DNA from: Leidyana gryllorum EB-2025a
Lineage: Eukaryota; Apicomplexa
Direction: 5' to 3'
Assembly: GCA_048772705.1 (NCBI GenBank)
Contig: JBLWGC010000126.1
Span: 62,001 to 126,000 of the forward strand
DNA length: 64,000 nt
A program made the position numbers and the translations under genes. This document shows positions 44,506 to 55,786 of the stretch, in pieces. The first letter of the stretch is position 1; every line of letters begins with the position of its first letter. The notes beneath the pieces were generated by a model. The model ran no database searches, had not been told where the DNA came from, and worked only from the letters and a program-made list of their open reading frames with translations.

Positions 44506-44832
44506 ATGCGAGGCGTCGCGTGGCTGGTATTGAGCGTTTCGTTGGTGTACAGCACCACTGTTGCACCAGCATTGGTGGAGGAAGATGGAGAGACAACACG
44601 GGCAAAACATCGACCTTGGAACGAGGAGGGCGATCAGCATCTGCGCCGGGCAACATCCGAGGTTGCCCATGACTGTGCAGCTAAAATCAAAGGAACTAAA
44701 TCTGAGCTAGCGAAGTGTCAAGAGCTGTGTTACACTGCGCGTGTTGACGCCCGCTTTTGCCCGTTTGATCCGACCTCAGCAGAGTTGCTTATTGAATGCA
44801 TTCGTATGATTGCCTACGATTGTTGGATATAG
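44506..44832 (+). CDS. small secreted Cys-containing protein
   Basis: 108 aa, intronless, starting 37 bp after the LRAT stop. MRGVAWLVLSVSLVYSTTVA is a signal peptide. A charged stretch (RAKHRPWNEEGDQHLRR) may be a propeptide ending in a dibasic site. The mature part has six Cys (DCAAK, KCQELCY, FCPF, ECIR, DCWI), suggesting up to three disulfides. Not recognised; the layout is that of small secreted effector-like or cell-wall proteins. Confidence 0.6.
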   Translation: MRGVAWLVLSVSLVYSTTVAPALVEEDGETTRAKHRPWNEEGDQHLRRATSEVAHDCAAKIKGTKSELAKCQELCYTARVDARFCPFDPTSAELLIECIRMIAYDCWI

Positions 44833-44905
44833 CCGTCTCATCAAAATGTCTCTCCCCTCTAACATTTCTTGTTGTGTATAATCAATCTTAGTTAATACAT
44901 CCCAA

Positions 44906-45439
44906 ATGCAGGAGATCGCCCGTCACATTTCCACCTCTGTTCGATCAGAGAACTTGCCAATAACAGCATCTTCTCGGGTTGTACACCACTCAATCTCCAC
45001 TACAGCTATCCCGCGCTCTGCTCCCACATATTTCACTTCTTCTCCTCCAACACGGTCTATTTCCGTCTCTCCCACCATCTTACCCGCCACCTCTATGCCG
45101 TACAGACAATCTCCTCTGGCAAATCTCCCCTCGACGACTACCACAACCAGATATCAAGTCCGTTCACGTGGCATAGCTGGCCCTGCCGGGCGCAGCGTCT
45201 ATACCTCAGACTACCACCAACTCCGGTCAACGCAGTTCCCGACCATCGGAAGCTATCCAGCGGACTTTCCCGAGAGCCCGAGACGATATCGAGTTGCCAA
45301 ACGCCGCCAGGGAACCTGCGCTGCCCTCAATTCCGCCTTTTGTGGCGCCTGCGATCGACCCAACGGCTGGTGCGCCCAGCTCAATGAAGACGGTCGCTGC
45401 GACCGAGGCGGCCGCTACCTGGTACCTGCTTCTCACTGA
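44906..45439 (+). CDS. orphan protein with C-terminal Cys cluster
   Basis: 177 aa, intronless. The N-terminal two thirds are Ser/Thr/Pro-rich and probably disordered (HSISTTAIPRSAPTYFTSS). The last ~45 residues hold five Cys (GTCAALNSAFCGACDRPNGW, then CAQLNEDGRCDRGGRY), which look like a small folded or metal-binding unit. No signal peptide. Not recognised. Confidence 0.5.
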   Translation: MQEIARHISTSVRSENLPITASSRVVHHSISTTAIPRSAPTYFTSSPPTRSISVSPTILPATSMPYRQSPLANLPSTTTTTRYQVRSRGIAGPAGRSVYTSDYHQLRSTQFPTIGSYPADFPESPRRYRVAKRRQGTCAALNSAFCGACDRPNGWCAQLNEDGRCDRGGRYLVPASH

Positions 45440-45540
45440 AGGCCATTTTAGAGTAGAATAATCTCATCCCACCAGACATGCAACCCTACTTTATGTATAT
45501 TAAGAGATTCAAAGTTCTTGCATTTGAAGTACTAAAACCA

Positions 45541-48500
45541 TGAGCGTCGTTGATGAAGAACACATGCCGGCTGACGAGACTCACACAACTTACGACCTCG
45601 AGAATGTACACTGTGAGCCTCACTACTCAATACCCATAATCGCCAATAACGCCCCTTTACAGCAAACTTAAATCGTATTCGCGAATCGGGTCGAAGTAAT
45701 CGCCACGCCCCTCTGCCTCCAGCATTTGGTAAGACCGATTTTTGTTCGTTTACCCCCCAAGCTATCTCAGATGCACTTTTGTCGAGTACTGACAAACCTA
45801 CTGCTGCTTCAAGCCTACCGCGGCTAAATGTCGCCACATTCATTGAGATTGTTTTCGGATGTATGGGAGTCCCCACATCCTTATTCGCTCCTGAAGAAAT
45901 TGAGCGCGAAGATCCTAGCACCATAATGGAGAATATAAGTGCCCGGGCAGACGATCAGGACTTAATTCTGTCGCCTCTCACACCCGTTCTTGCCACCCTA
46001 TTGCGATCACTTCACCGCCGAAGAGCTAACAATCTTGCTACACTCAAACAACGAGAGGCTGACACCGCTGCCATCGGCCTAAGTCGCCTCACACAAGACC
46101 CCGGGACCTTTGGGAACTTTGGCGAATTCCTTAGACTACGAGATAAAACTCGAAAGGACGACTTAGATACTATGAAAGTCGCCTCAGGAAATAAGTTCAA
46201 GCGATTTGATGGTCTCCAAGAGAGATGTCTCACGTATTTCGTAGAGGCCGTTACTCCGTAAGTGCCATTTCCTCGCAATATGACCAACTCGTCTTCCCAC
46301 TCAGCCTAGATCCCAGCGTCATACTCGACGAAATCGGCCCTGTTATGTTCCAGTGGCTTGGAGCTATGGTTCAAAGTACATTCCGACCAGCCCGCTTGGC
46401 TGGAACATATATACTGGGCTGTCTGGGCGTGGCTCTGGCGTCTAGAGTGACCACGCTGCAACAGGATTTCCACGTTAACTGCGAGCAATTGGATGCCGAA
46501 AAACGCAACGCCGGCTCCGCTGGCGTTGTCAATAAGAGAACTCGAATGATCAAAGAACAACTCAAGGCTGCCCATCGCTTCTTATCCCTGATTACTGATG
46601 TCATCGCTGCACTCAAAAGCAGAGTCGATGACGTGTCGTGGCACATTCAGTACGAAGCAGCCTACTTCTTGGGACTCATGGCTCAACAAACTCCGATTTG
46701 GGCCTTACTGGGAAACGCTAGGTGGTATGTCGAAGTCCTCGACCTCATCTACAGCCACGAGGTAAGCAAAGGAATGCCGTCTCCTGTCGAGCGTGTGCCG
46801 TCTCCTCTCGCGCGTGTGCCGTCTCCTGTCGACCGAGTGCCGTCTCCTGTCGACTGAGTGCAACTTTGGCGTCTCGCCGCTCCGCCCCTCGATCTCGTTC
46901 GTTTTCATCGCGTCCGCCCGTCTCACTGTCATGTGACCACAATGTCTTTCAGGTAGTTGACATGCGATTGCTGGCTGTGGAGCAAGTCGAGCCTCTGTTG
47001 AGTGCACTTCGTCAAGCATTGATACTGCACTGGCCCAAGGATCGGGCAACAGACTTTGATGTTGATGACTCACTGATTCCTGAGCAATCAGTGTTCAGGC
47101 TGTTAGAGAAGATCGAAAAGCAGTGTCCAAAGCTGCCTGAAGTGGATTTACGACTGACGAGTTTGTTCGATACCTTGCTACAGCTGACGGTTAAACATGT
47201 TCAAGACCCCGATATCCGGATGGCGACATTGTCGGCCGAACAATTGTTGCGTATATCGATAGCTGAAGGACAATGCAAAGAGCATTGGGATGTTGGGTTG
47301 TCGGATAGTTCGATCACTGCAGCTGTTAGTTTGCTGTTTTACACTGATTGTCCAATAGTGAGGATCGAGGTTGCGAGGTTCGTTGACAACGCACTGTTCA
47401 CACATTCTGTCATCAATGAGGCGGAAGTGAAACAGCTTCTGGTTGGAGAAGATCCACCCATCACTCCGGAACGGATTCAGGCCTTTTCGTTGCAGTTATG
47501 CACATTAGTAGAGTTCTTCCGAGACTATGCGACAGGAGCAACGTGGGTGACTCGACACACGCAGGCTGTGAAAGCCTTATGGTCTTTGGCGCCCGTACTC
47601 CATCATTTTGACGTTCTGCTCGCCCATTTGGGATTGGCTTTCAAGTCAGCCCCAATTGGGCAGAGTGCTGAATTGGCCCAAATGTTAGGAGGGAGTGCTC
47701 TGTGGTGTGACGAAGGCAGCGCTGGGGTGATGCTGTCCTTGGTGCTGGCAGTGTTGGAATGTCAACGAACGTGTCTGGGAGGTCGGAGCCGATATTGTTA
47801 TTTCCCATCATTATTTCCGGACGTCGGCTATTCGGCTATGGATGCGGAGCGAGCGCTAAGTGAAGTCTCTTCTGGAGGTTTCCGACTGGTCCCGGACGAT
47901 GCGTTATGGTCCTTTGAGAATCTGGAGGTTGAACAGAGACCAATGGCCAAACGCACAGTCCACAATTTGTTGAGTCTGTGGCGGACAATTGTTGGAATTC
48001 TCCATGGAGCCCGGGTAAGTGTGCGTGCCGATGATTGGGTGTGTGCGAAATTCCGGTCTTCGCAGTCCGAGAGCGGCCAGATACTGGTGGCTGCATCCTT
48101 GGCATTCGAACTGGTTGATGCCACAGACGCCTTGTTGGCAGCGCTTCGGCACTTCCGAGGAGAGGTGGATCTGGCGGACTTGGCTACACAACAGGGACGG
48201 TTCTCTTCCACAATTATCGGATTGATTCGGAGTCAACGAAGTCGAGAGACCTTGAAGGCTCTTTTCGCTGTGTTGATGCGCCTTCGAGATCAGCGTCGAC
48301 GGTTGAGTGTGGCCATGGCAGGTCATGAGACCCCTCAGAACGATGCAGCGGTGACCGCATACGAACAGTATCTGGATGAACAGGAGAGATCGATCGATGC
48401 TCTATTGGAGGAACAGCGCAAGAGTCTTTTAGAGGACATTAGCGCTCATGCGCGATTGGTCAATGATCGCTCGGAGACCGTCAACGAAGAGAACGCCGAT

Positions 48501-50397
48501 AATTTGCGCGGTCTGTTGCATTTATGTACGACGTTGGCCGAGAATGTGAGTTCTAATTACACTACGGAGATCAGCCGTTCTCTCTCTGTAGGATGTGACC
48601 AACACATTTCGCCATGGATTAGAGACATTGGATGATCTGATGACTTTGTTGGAGAACAAAGTCAAGCAGATCCGGAACAGTGCCTCGGAAGTTGGTGCGC
48701 TCCAATCCGTTCCGAGTCACTCTCTCACTGTTTTGGTGTTCGATCTCTTATGGGTGGCTTTAGCGCGTTATGTAAGTTGAGCGGGATGGGGGCTACGAGG
48801 GTGACTCGCTTGACGCAGATGGAACAAATTGCGCAACGAACTGAGACTCATCTCCGAGAGACAATCTTCGAACCGCTTCGGAAATCCGAGACTGATATTC
48901 CACCAGAATTTCTTCTGCCAGATCACGCTGCTCGAGTTGAAGAAAGGATACGTTTGTTCAAAGAGGATCTGGAAATCTACACAGAGTTGAGAAACCAAAT
49001 CTTATCCTTCGCCACCGAAACCAGCGAAAGCCTTCGAGCGACATTACCGACTGTCGGTGAGGAAATACAGTACAGCGAAAGGGACAAAGAGGCATTGCTG
49101 CTGGCAACTAACTGCGTCAACACCATTATCAATGCATGTGAGTTCGGAAGAGAGGGTACTGTGTCTGACTGACTGATTGATCTTTGGTGGCCGCAGCTTA
49201 TTTCCGGACTCTCAGTCCCCTGTGGACAAGAATCTCTCGCTTATTCCGTTATCTGCTGAACCATCCAGTGAAAGTGACCCTCACCGATGGTGCTGTTGAA
49301 CATTGCAACAGAGTACTCAGCCTCTCAGATGGCTGTGCGATGAGTTCTGAGGGTAAGTCTCCTTCTCTCTCCCTCTCTGCACATCACTGCGCCAAAAAGG
49401 AGAAGTGGTTCACGAAGTCGCCCTGTTGGCTGACGATTTGAGGCTACGGAGTCGGGAGTACCAGAAGGACATGGAGTCTATGGGGCTGGTGGCAGAACTG
49501 CCATTCCCTTCTCTGACAATGGGGCTGTGGCCTGTCAACAATGCACATCCGGATCTCAACCCATCGCCCTGCGGGATCTCAACTCTTCATCACCTCTATC
49601 GCAATCTGGTGAGTTGACGCATTCCCCTTCGTTTTAGGAAATACTATAAATGTCTCCGTTGTTATCAGCGCTCAGAGAGGGCGGTGACAGAATTTCTTGC
49701 GGGACTCCCGAGTGTGGGAGAGTTGGCGGAAACATTTCATGTCCAACTGGCTGCCGCTGTGTGTCAGCTGCCGGATCCGGCCTTATGGCGCGATAGTTCA
49801 CTCGGTCTGGTGATTCTGCATGGAATGAGCTCGAGATCGATGATCAGTCAGCGGCTCGGAGCTGCTTTCATTGAACGATTAATTCTATACGAGAGGCTAC
49901 AGCGCCAGGAGTTGATCGATGTGAAAGTCGGCGAAGAAGAGCAGGCAAAGCCATTGGTTCAGGAATTACTGTTAGCCACGATTTGGGCTGCGATAAATCG
50001 ATACCGAGACGGCAAAGGGATCAAACACGCACAAACAATTGCCAAAAACTCAGCCATCCACACAATGCAATACTTCCAAGCGCTGGATGATAAAGGCATT
50101 GATGACTTTGTCATGCGGGTGGTGGCCTATGCAACCACTCCACAAGTGACCATCAAGTGTGTTGAAGAGTTGATGACGACAGTGGCATTTCATCTGCTGG
50201 GAGGTCGGCTGAAACGGCGGTGGAAGAAGGAGGTTGCGCAAGCGCGGCTGAACTCTGTATATCAGGCTATTCTGGTACATTGTGCCCGGTGGGCACAAGA
50301 CGAAGAATTCTTGAATGGACTGAAAATATTGCTGAGATGCTGTTACTACCCCGGATCCCCCAAACTCTTCACAGTCATGGTGGATGACGATGAGTAA
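45541..50397 (+). CDS. cohesin subunit SA/SCC3 (STAG)-like
   Basis: Large helical-repeat protein of roughly 1,350 aa in at least ten exons. It begins MSVVDEEHMPADETHTTYDL (45541-45613); short exons at about 45663-45728 and 45772-46258 follow. The stretch FRPARLAGTYILGCLGVALA, then NKRTRMIKEQLKAAHRFLS, then HIQYEAAYFLGLMAQQTPIW matches the order of the SA/STAG domain and following HEAT repeats: Thr/Leu helix, basic 'NKR' helix with a counting coil, 'VFVHRYRD'-like helix. Later SLFDTLLQLTVKHVQDPDIR and CPIVRIEVARFVDNALF fit the region after it. SCC3 clamps the cohesin ring and loads it on DNA. Identity is moderate, so another HEAT protein is possible. The intron after LIYSHE holds a 21-bp minisatellite. 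Stop at 50395-50397. Confidence 0.68.
46776..46859. repeat. 21-bp minisatellite, four units, in SCC3-like intron
   Basis: Four tandem units of a 21-mer starting gccgtctcctgtcgagcgtg, each differing at 1-4 sites. It lies inside an intron (about 46762-46953) and would encode (VPSPVDR)n if read through, which is a 7-residue periodicity. Confidence 0.85.
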
Positions 50398-50415
50398 ATA
50401 AACTACGTCGTCCTC

Positions 50416-51381
50416 TCAAGGCGACAGGGTATTTCTGGATGAATGCATTTGTCGGTGACCGACCACCCGAACGGAGTGCGCTTTCCGGCTGATACGTGAC
50501 ACACTCTCAGCATCGACCTGAAAAGTGAGGTCAGATGAAATACACAGCGTTCGAGTATCGGTCCCCCTTACATGTGCCATATCCTCTGTGGCTGCTCGAG
50601 TGCCTCCTCGTCTCGAAGACGTGACTGACAGTGCCGCTGTGGTAGCCGCCTCTGATGTCAGACGGTCCACAAAGTCATCGTGCTCATGACTTCGCCTCCG
50701 CTGCTCGGATTTCCTCAAGGCCGATGGGCGACGCTTTTTCTCCACTGCCGGTTGAGCGGGTGGTGGTGGAGGGGGAGGCGATGGTGATGGTGATGGCCGT
50801 CGAAAATTGGCGGCATAGGGATTAGATTTCATAGTATTGAAGAAGAAATCAGCATTCCACTGACCACAGTAAGCGTACCCACACAGCGGCTCATAGTTAT
50901 GGGCAAATTTGGCCTGTCGGATGTGTCCATCACTAGTTGGATGGGGCCGATCGGAGTATCCAATGGGCAAAACGTGCTTGCGAGGTGGCGGTTCATCGGG
51001 GTATTCATAGTCTATGTAATAAGAATCTGTCTCCGGATCGTAGATCTCCACTCTCTGTGAGAACAACGGATATAAATGGACGGGTTGCCGTGGTGGTGGT
51101 GGTGGGGAGCCGCGTAACCGGACAGTAATACGTAATAATCATTTTCCCGCAATGCACGGGGAACTCACTCAACTCACCTGAGGTCGCTCATACCAATTTC
51201 GACGTTCCGTTGCCGCTCTCAGATCTACACCATATCCAATAGGATGTCTGTGGGCAACCAGAGGTTTGCCAAACTCGTCATGGGTGACGCGGGGAGGTCT
51301 CTTATTGTCATTATATCGTCGGGGTTCCAGCAAGAACAACTCGTCGAATGGCTTAGACTCGTATCCCTCCTTCTTGGCCAT
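50416..51381 (-). CDS. orphan protein with tyrosine/proline-rich motifs
   Basis: About 260 aa. Start at 51381 (MAKKEGYESKPFDELFLLEP); exons about 51180-51381, 50573-51054 and 50416-50519, with phase-consistent GT-AG introns (junction YERPQ / RVEIYDPETDSY). A recurring theme is HPIGYGVDL and LPIGYSDRPHP, perhaps a short repeat. The middle holds a Pro run (PSPSPSPPPPPPP) and an Arg/Ser-rich region. Not recognised; the short-motif layout resembles protist cytoskeletal or axonemal proteins, but this is only an impression. The stop is 18 bp from the SCC3-like stop and the start is 10 bp from the TFIIIC5 start. Confidence 0.6.
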
Positions 51382-51391
51382 CGCAAAAAAA

Positions 51392-53009
51392 ATGGAGGGC
51401 TGGCAATGGCTAAGTCCAAGCTGCAGCTCCACCTCCTCCTGGGACTTGAGGCATCTGTTCACTACCCAGAGGGATGAGAATGCGCTTCATATACAGAAGC
51501 TTTGTTGCGTCGAGGTGCCTGGGACTATAGAGGGTACCGGCAAGAGTGTGGTCGCGGCACTGGGCGGGGCTCAAAAGCTCGCCGAGGCATTTGAGGACCC
51601 GAAGGGTGTGCCTCTGATACTGAGACTGAATCCGAAAGACCCGCAGAGCAAATTCCTGCCAGGCCGATACCAGAAAACTGCTGGACTGCTGCTGCGAATT
51701 CGTAAATATAAAAGTGGACGATCGGCTCTGAAGGTGGTTGGCTTCGTTGAGCAGACCTATAAGTTCATTGCACTCTGCGACTACATTCTGGCACCACCTG
51801 ATGAGTCTCGATACCCCCAGGACATCATTCGTACTCTGGAATCATTGAAAGCTCAATGCTCCGCCTCTGAGGGGCACTCCCATCCGGTGACGCCTTCTCT
51901 CGATTCACCAGACGAAGCGGAACTGGCCACGCGCCCAATGGACCCTCACTGCGAGTTCATCCCGCCGCCACTGTATACACGCCAAACGCAAGCGTTCAAC
52001 TATCGCTATCAGGACAACGTGTTCCTGTCCAGCGCCCGGTACTATGCCTTGCCTGAAGAAGGCGCCCCTAACGTGGAAGATGCTTTCGATACAAACGCCA
52101 TATTGAAGGAAGTCGAGAAGTCGATGGGCGGTGATGCCACTGAGCAGCCTCCTGCCGAAGGCAGCGAGGAGGAGGATCAGCCGTTCTTACCCGTGCCACG
52201 GGGAAAAGAAGGACCGTTCAATACTATCGCAAGATTCCAGGATTTGGTATTACCCACTCGGGGAGACAGCGTCGCCGATTCCAAGTCACGTGTTGATGCG
52301 GATTTGATGGCTGAAGTGGAAAGATTGTTCGAACAGCGACCCCTTTGGCAACGAGTCAGTCTTCTGGACCAACTGTCGCAGCACGTAACTGTTTGGAAGA
52401 TCAAACCCGTACTGGCAAGGCTGTGTTTCAATTGGAAAAGTAAGTGGGGAAGTGATGACTGTCGATCCTCTTTTCTCACTCAGACGGGCCGTGGCGAGGG
52501 TGTTTATGTCGTTTTGGTTACGACCCTCGCACAGATCCAGAGGCACGTGTGTACCAAAGCATAGACTTTCGGGATAACCATTTCCGCACTGTCCGACGGC
52601 GGACGCAAAGAGCGCATGGACGGACCACTGTGATGGACGACCCTGTGCTGAACGTGATAGAGGAGCCCACCAACTCGCTGACGGGACGACGGGCAACAGG
52701 GCCAGCCTCTGGGCCCAGCGTTCGTCCTGGGGTACTTGTTTGTAGTACTGATTACCGCTTCACCGAACCCCCAGCTAGACCGTCCCAATTCTATCAATTG
52801 ATAGACATAGAGGATACACTGATCCAAGAACTGCTCAAGAAAGCAGCAGTCTTGCCGACATGTTGCGAACGAACAGGTAAGAAATATTGTGTTTGGCCCC
52901 GTTGAATCTGTGATTGATAGGATGGTATGATGCGTCCTTGTTGGCCCGAGTGCGAGAGTTGATGGCAGCAAAGGTGCGGAGGATGCGTGAAGCAGAATCA
53001 GCTACTTAG
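51392..53009 (+). CDS. GTF3C5: transcription factor TFIIIC subunit 5 (tau95/Sfc1-like)
   Basis: 509 aa, exons 51392-52439, 52484-52876, 52921-53009 in phase. Conserved TFIIIC5 blocks in order: KLCCVEVPGTI; AALGGAQKLAEAFED; LILRLNPKDPQSKFLPGRY; GLLLRIRKYK; KVVGFVEQTYKFIALCDYIL; CEFIPPPLYTRQ.QAFNYRYQDN; then RLCFNWKNGPWRGCLCRFGY and DPRTDPEARVYQSIDFR. TFIIIC5 helps TFIIIC bind the A box of tRNA genes and recruits Pol III. The N-terminus from the ATG at 51392 (MEGWQWLSPSCSS) to the first conserved block is short and the least certain part. Confidence 0.9.
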
Positions 53010-53064
53010 AGTTGAGTGGTGAAGGGGCACGAATCTTTTTAGTCTTGAACAAAAAGTCAATTCA

Positions 53065-54705
53065 ATGCCTGCCAGGGTATCCGGTCGTCGAGTTCGGATT
53101 CCATCTACCTTTCAGCCGGTGCGTGGGATTCTGAAGCCTGGGGCCCACCCCAAACGGACTCGGCCGACGGAAACAAAGTTACAGATCCATCCCGATTACT
53201 TAAGCCCCCCTGTTGCCCGTGCGAGAGCGAGTGCCTCGCCTGTAGACACATGGCAGGAGCAGCCGACAGCCCTGTCCCCCACTCCAACTCTGGGGATCGA
53301 ATCGTGGAACAATCTGCCGGTTCATCCCGCTTACTGCAACTCTCAATGTTCACCTAATGTACCTTGTGGCAACTGCGAAAGTATTGCTATGCGGTTCCAA
53401 GACCTCGAACGCCGTGCTGCCCAAGCCGAGCAAGCCCACGACACTGCCCAGCGAGAGATGACAAAGGCTCGTGAGTATCAGCGCCTCCAGGAAGCTTACA
53501 TTGAACAGCTCAAGCGCCAAACTCACCCACAACAGCAGCAGCAGCAGCAGAATGGTGGATATTCGAGAGGCTCTTCTGCAATGGCGCCACGTTCCCCGAG
53601 TCCAGAAATGTTCACTGAAGTAATCAGAGTACCAATGGAAATTAGAAGACAAAGTTCCACTTCGCCTCCTGAGATCATCAAGTCTACGACTGTGGCCATC
53701 GACGAGACTGAAGCGGCCACTCCCAGTGGTGGTGTCTGTACCCCCACACCGTCCCCGCCAACGCCTTCGTCACTGCCAAAACAAGTCGTTCGGCATGAAT
53801 GGCTCTCCCCCCAATTCCCGACTTCGACGACTCCAGGCACCATTGGAGAACCCACAGGTGGTATAGGTGTCCAAGCCAGGTCCAATACGGTGCCGCCCTA
53901 CAGCGTTCAGCCGTTGGAGTGGACGGGAGGGACCAACAACGGACGGGTCAACCATTTGTATGAGCCGTTGAGGTCTCACGCCCCTCGCTATCAGAGTCCA
54001 TTGGGTCCAGTGCCGGGTCTCAAGCCCGTGGGATATCGTGGGCGGGGTCGATCAGGTTCTTTGGGGTCGTATTCGACAGACTTTGACGAAACCTCCACCT
54101 ACTCGTCGAGCTCAGAGACCACCAGTCTGTCTTCCTCTGTCCGAGGCCGGTCGAAACGTCACCGCCGTCGGCGTCAGCATCGGAGCGGGTCTCCGACGAG
54201 ACGGCGTGGAGGCTCGTCTCGCACGTCTCCTCCTCCTCTGCGTGAGCGCGAACATCGGGAGAAAGGCCGTTCGTCATCGAGGAAGCGGCACCAGAAAGGT
54301 CAGCCCACATATCCTGCGATTGTTGGAGGGACACCGGACAGTCGTCTTCCGCCGATTGATCGGGAGGACAACAACAGTACACCGCCGGGTCCCGCGACAC
54401 CGAGTTTCTCGATGCCGCGGAGTGTGACGTTCGAGGGAGGGCCGCCTGATCGTTCTCCGGTGCCGCGGTGGAGGATGCCGAGTGTGGACGACGTGCCGGT
54501 GGGTCACGCTGTGCCCAGAGGCGGTGGAGATTTGGCAGTGGGCATCGAGGGAGAGGACGAGGAGGCGTTACAGGAAAGGGTGGAGAATCTCAAATACATT
54601 GAAGACGGTTCGATTCTATCTCCAGGCGTTGATAACGCTAGTTATATTACAATTAACAATCTTCGACCACAGTATAACAAGAAGAGAGCGAATTGTTGTC
54701 GCTAG
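53065..54705 (+). CDS. large disordered protein with a short coiled coil and Cys-rich C-terminus
   Basis: 546 aa, single exon from MPARVSGRRVRIPSTFQP. Residues about 95-160 include CNSQCSPNVPCGNC and then a coiled coil (DLERRAAQAEQAHDTAQREM). It continues with a Gln run, then Ser/Pro/Arg-rich sequence with SR-like patches (RGRSKRHRRRRQHRSG, SRKRHQKG). It ends NKKRANCCR, a polybasic-Cys tail that could be lipidated. Not recognised. Continuous codon structure over 1.6 kb supports coding. Confidence 0.7.
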   Translation: MPARVSGRRVRIPSTFQPVRGILKPGAHPKRTRPTETKLQIHPDYLSPPVARARASASPVDTWQEQPTALSPTPTLGIESWNNLPVHPAYCNSQCSPNVPCGNCESIAMRFQDLERRAAQAEQAHDTAQREMTKAREYQRLQEAYIEQLKRQTHPQQQQQQQNGGYSRGSSAMAPRSPSPEMFTEVIRVPMEIRRQSSTSPPEIIKSTTVAIDETEAATPSGGVCTPTPSPPTPSSLPKQVVRHEWLSPQFPTSTTPGTIGEPTGGIGVQARSNTVPPYSVQPLEWTGGTNNGRVNHLYEPLRSHAPRYQSPLGPVPGLKPVGYRGRGRSGSLGSYSTDFDETSTYSSSSETTSLSSSVRGRSKRHRRRRQHRSGSPTRRRGGSSRTSPPPLREREHREKGRSSSRKRHQKGQPTYPAIVGGTPDSRLPPIDREDNNSTPPGPATPSFSMPRSVTFEGGPPDRSPVPRWRMPSVDDVPVGHAVPRGGGDLAVGIEGEDEEALQERVENLKYIEDGSILSPGVDNASYITINNLRPQYNKKRANCCR

Positions 54706-54727
54706 GCTGGCTGTTGTCTTTTTTCTG

Positions 54728-55770
54728 TCATCGGCGCGGAAGCCCCGGAGGAGGAGGTGGTGCTCCAAAGCGAGGAGGGGGCGCTGCACTGCGCATCACA
54801 CTAATTCCTGGCATGGAACCTCGCTGGCCTCCCACCATGCCGCCCGGTGTGGGGGCCAACATCATGTCACCCATATCGGCTTCCCTTTGCATGATCTTTT
54901 CTTGTTTCTGTGATTCCGAATGAACAAAGGTGGAATAAGAGAGAAACTTACAATCCGCCACTCTTCTTGCGAGTCCATGTAAGCCATTACACAGACCATC
55001 ACTCCAGCGACGAAGTTAAAACCACAGCCCACCAGAAGGAGGATTCCTGCCGAACCGTACGAGAAATCCGGGTAATGACTCGCCACTCTCAGCTGTGAGA
55101 ACTGAGTGTTGGCCGCATACAGAAACCATCCACTGATTATTCCAGCCATAACACTGGTCCCAAGCCATGCGAACTGAATAAAGGGAACTGGAATGAAGAG
55201 TCGGGTTCAGAAGAGACTCACCTGAAGGAATTGGACACTTTTCCCAAACACGAACAGCCACAGGGAGGCTGTGAGAGATAGGCATGCACCTCCAACGGCG
55301 AACGCCAACACCACAAAGCCGAGCGTCCCCAGCTGTTTATATGCGTTGCATCGCGAAGCGAAGTGAGCAACGCAAGTGGTAGAACACGATCCTTGCCATA
55401 GGTTGATCAACCCGCTGGTAGCGCTCTGGGCTGCTACTTGAGTGTATCCCGAACACACAGAGTCCACTCGTGTGCTCCATGGTTGGACGTCACTGTTCCC
55501 GTTGAAGCCAGTTAGGTATAATCCGAACTTGCTCGGTAAATAGCTTTGAGTGAGTAATTGTTTCCTTGGAATCGACGTTTGATAACGGTAATCGATAGGG
55601 TCGAGGACGACCCACTCCTTCGTGGCGCATCCAACGATCATTAGGATTGAACCCAATACAGCCAGAACGGATGCCAACTTCCAGCCGACGCCAATCTGGC
55701 TGCGCAGCTGCCGGATCCGCGGATCGACGCCTTCTGGCTGCTGAGCTTTTCTGCCTTTCGCTTTGGCCAT
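54728..55770 (-). CDS. four-pass membrane protein, claudin/tetraspan-like topology
   Basis: 316 aa in three exons: 55222-55770, 54952-55173, 54728-54907. Four hydrophobic segments: LASVLAVLGSILMIVGCAT, LGFVVLAFAVGGACLSLTAS, AGIISGWFLYAANTQ and AGILLLVGCGFNFVAGVMV. A long first extracellular loop carries conserved-looking Cys pairs (SVCSGYT, GSCSTTCVAHFASRC), the general layout of claudin/PMP22-like proteins. The C-terminal tail is Pro/Gly-rich (PPPRFGAPPPPPGLPRR). Family unassigned. The start is 17 bp from the stop of the upstream cyclin on the same strand. Confidence 0.7.
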
Positions 55771-55786
55771 TGATGTAACATGTAGA

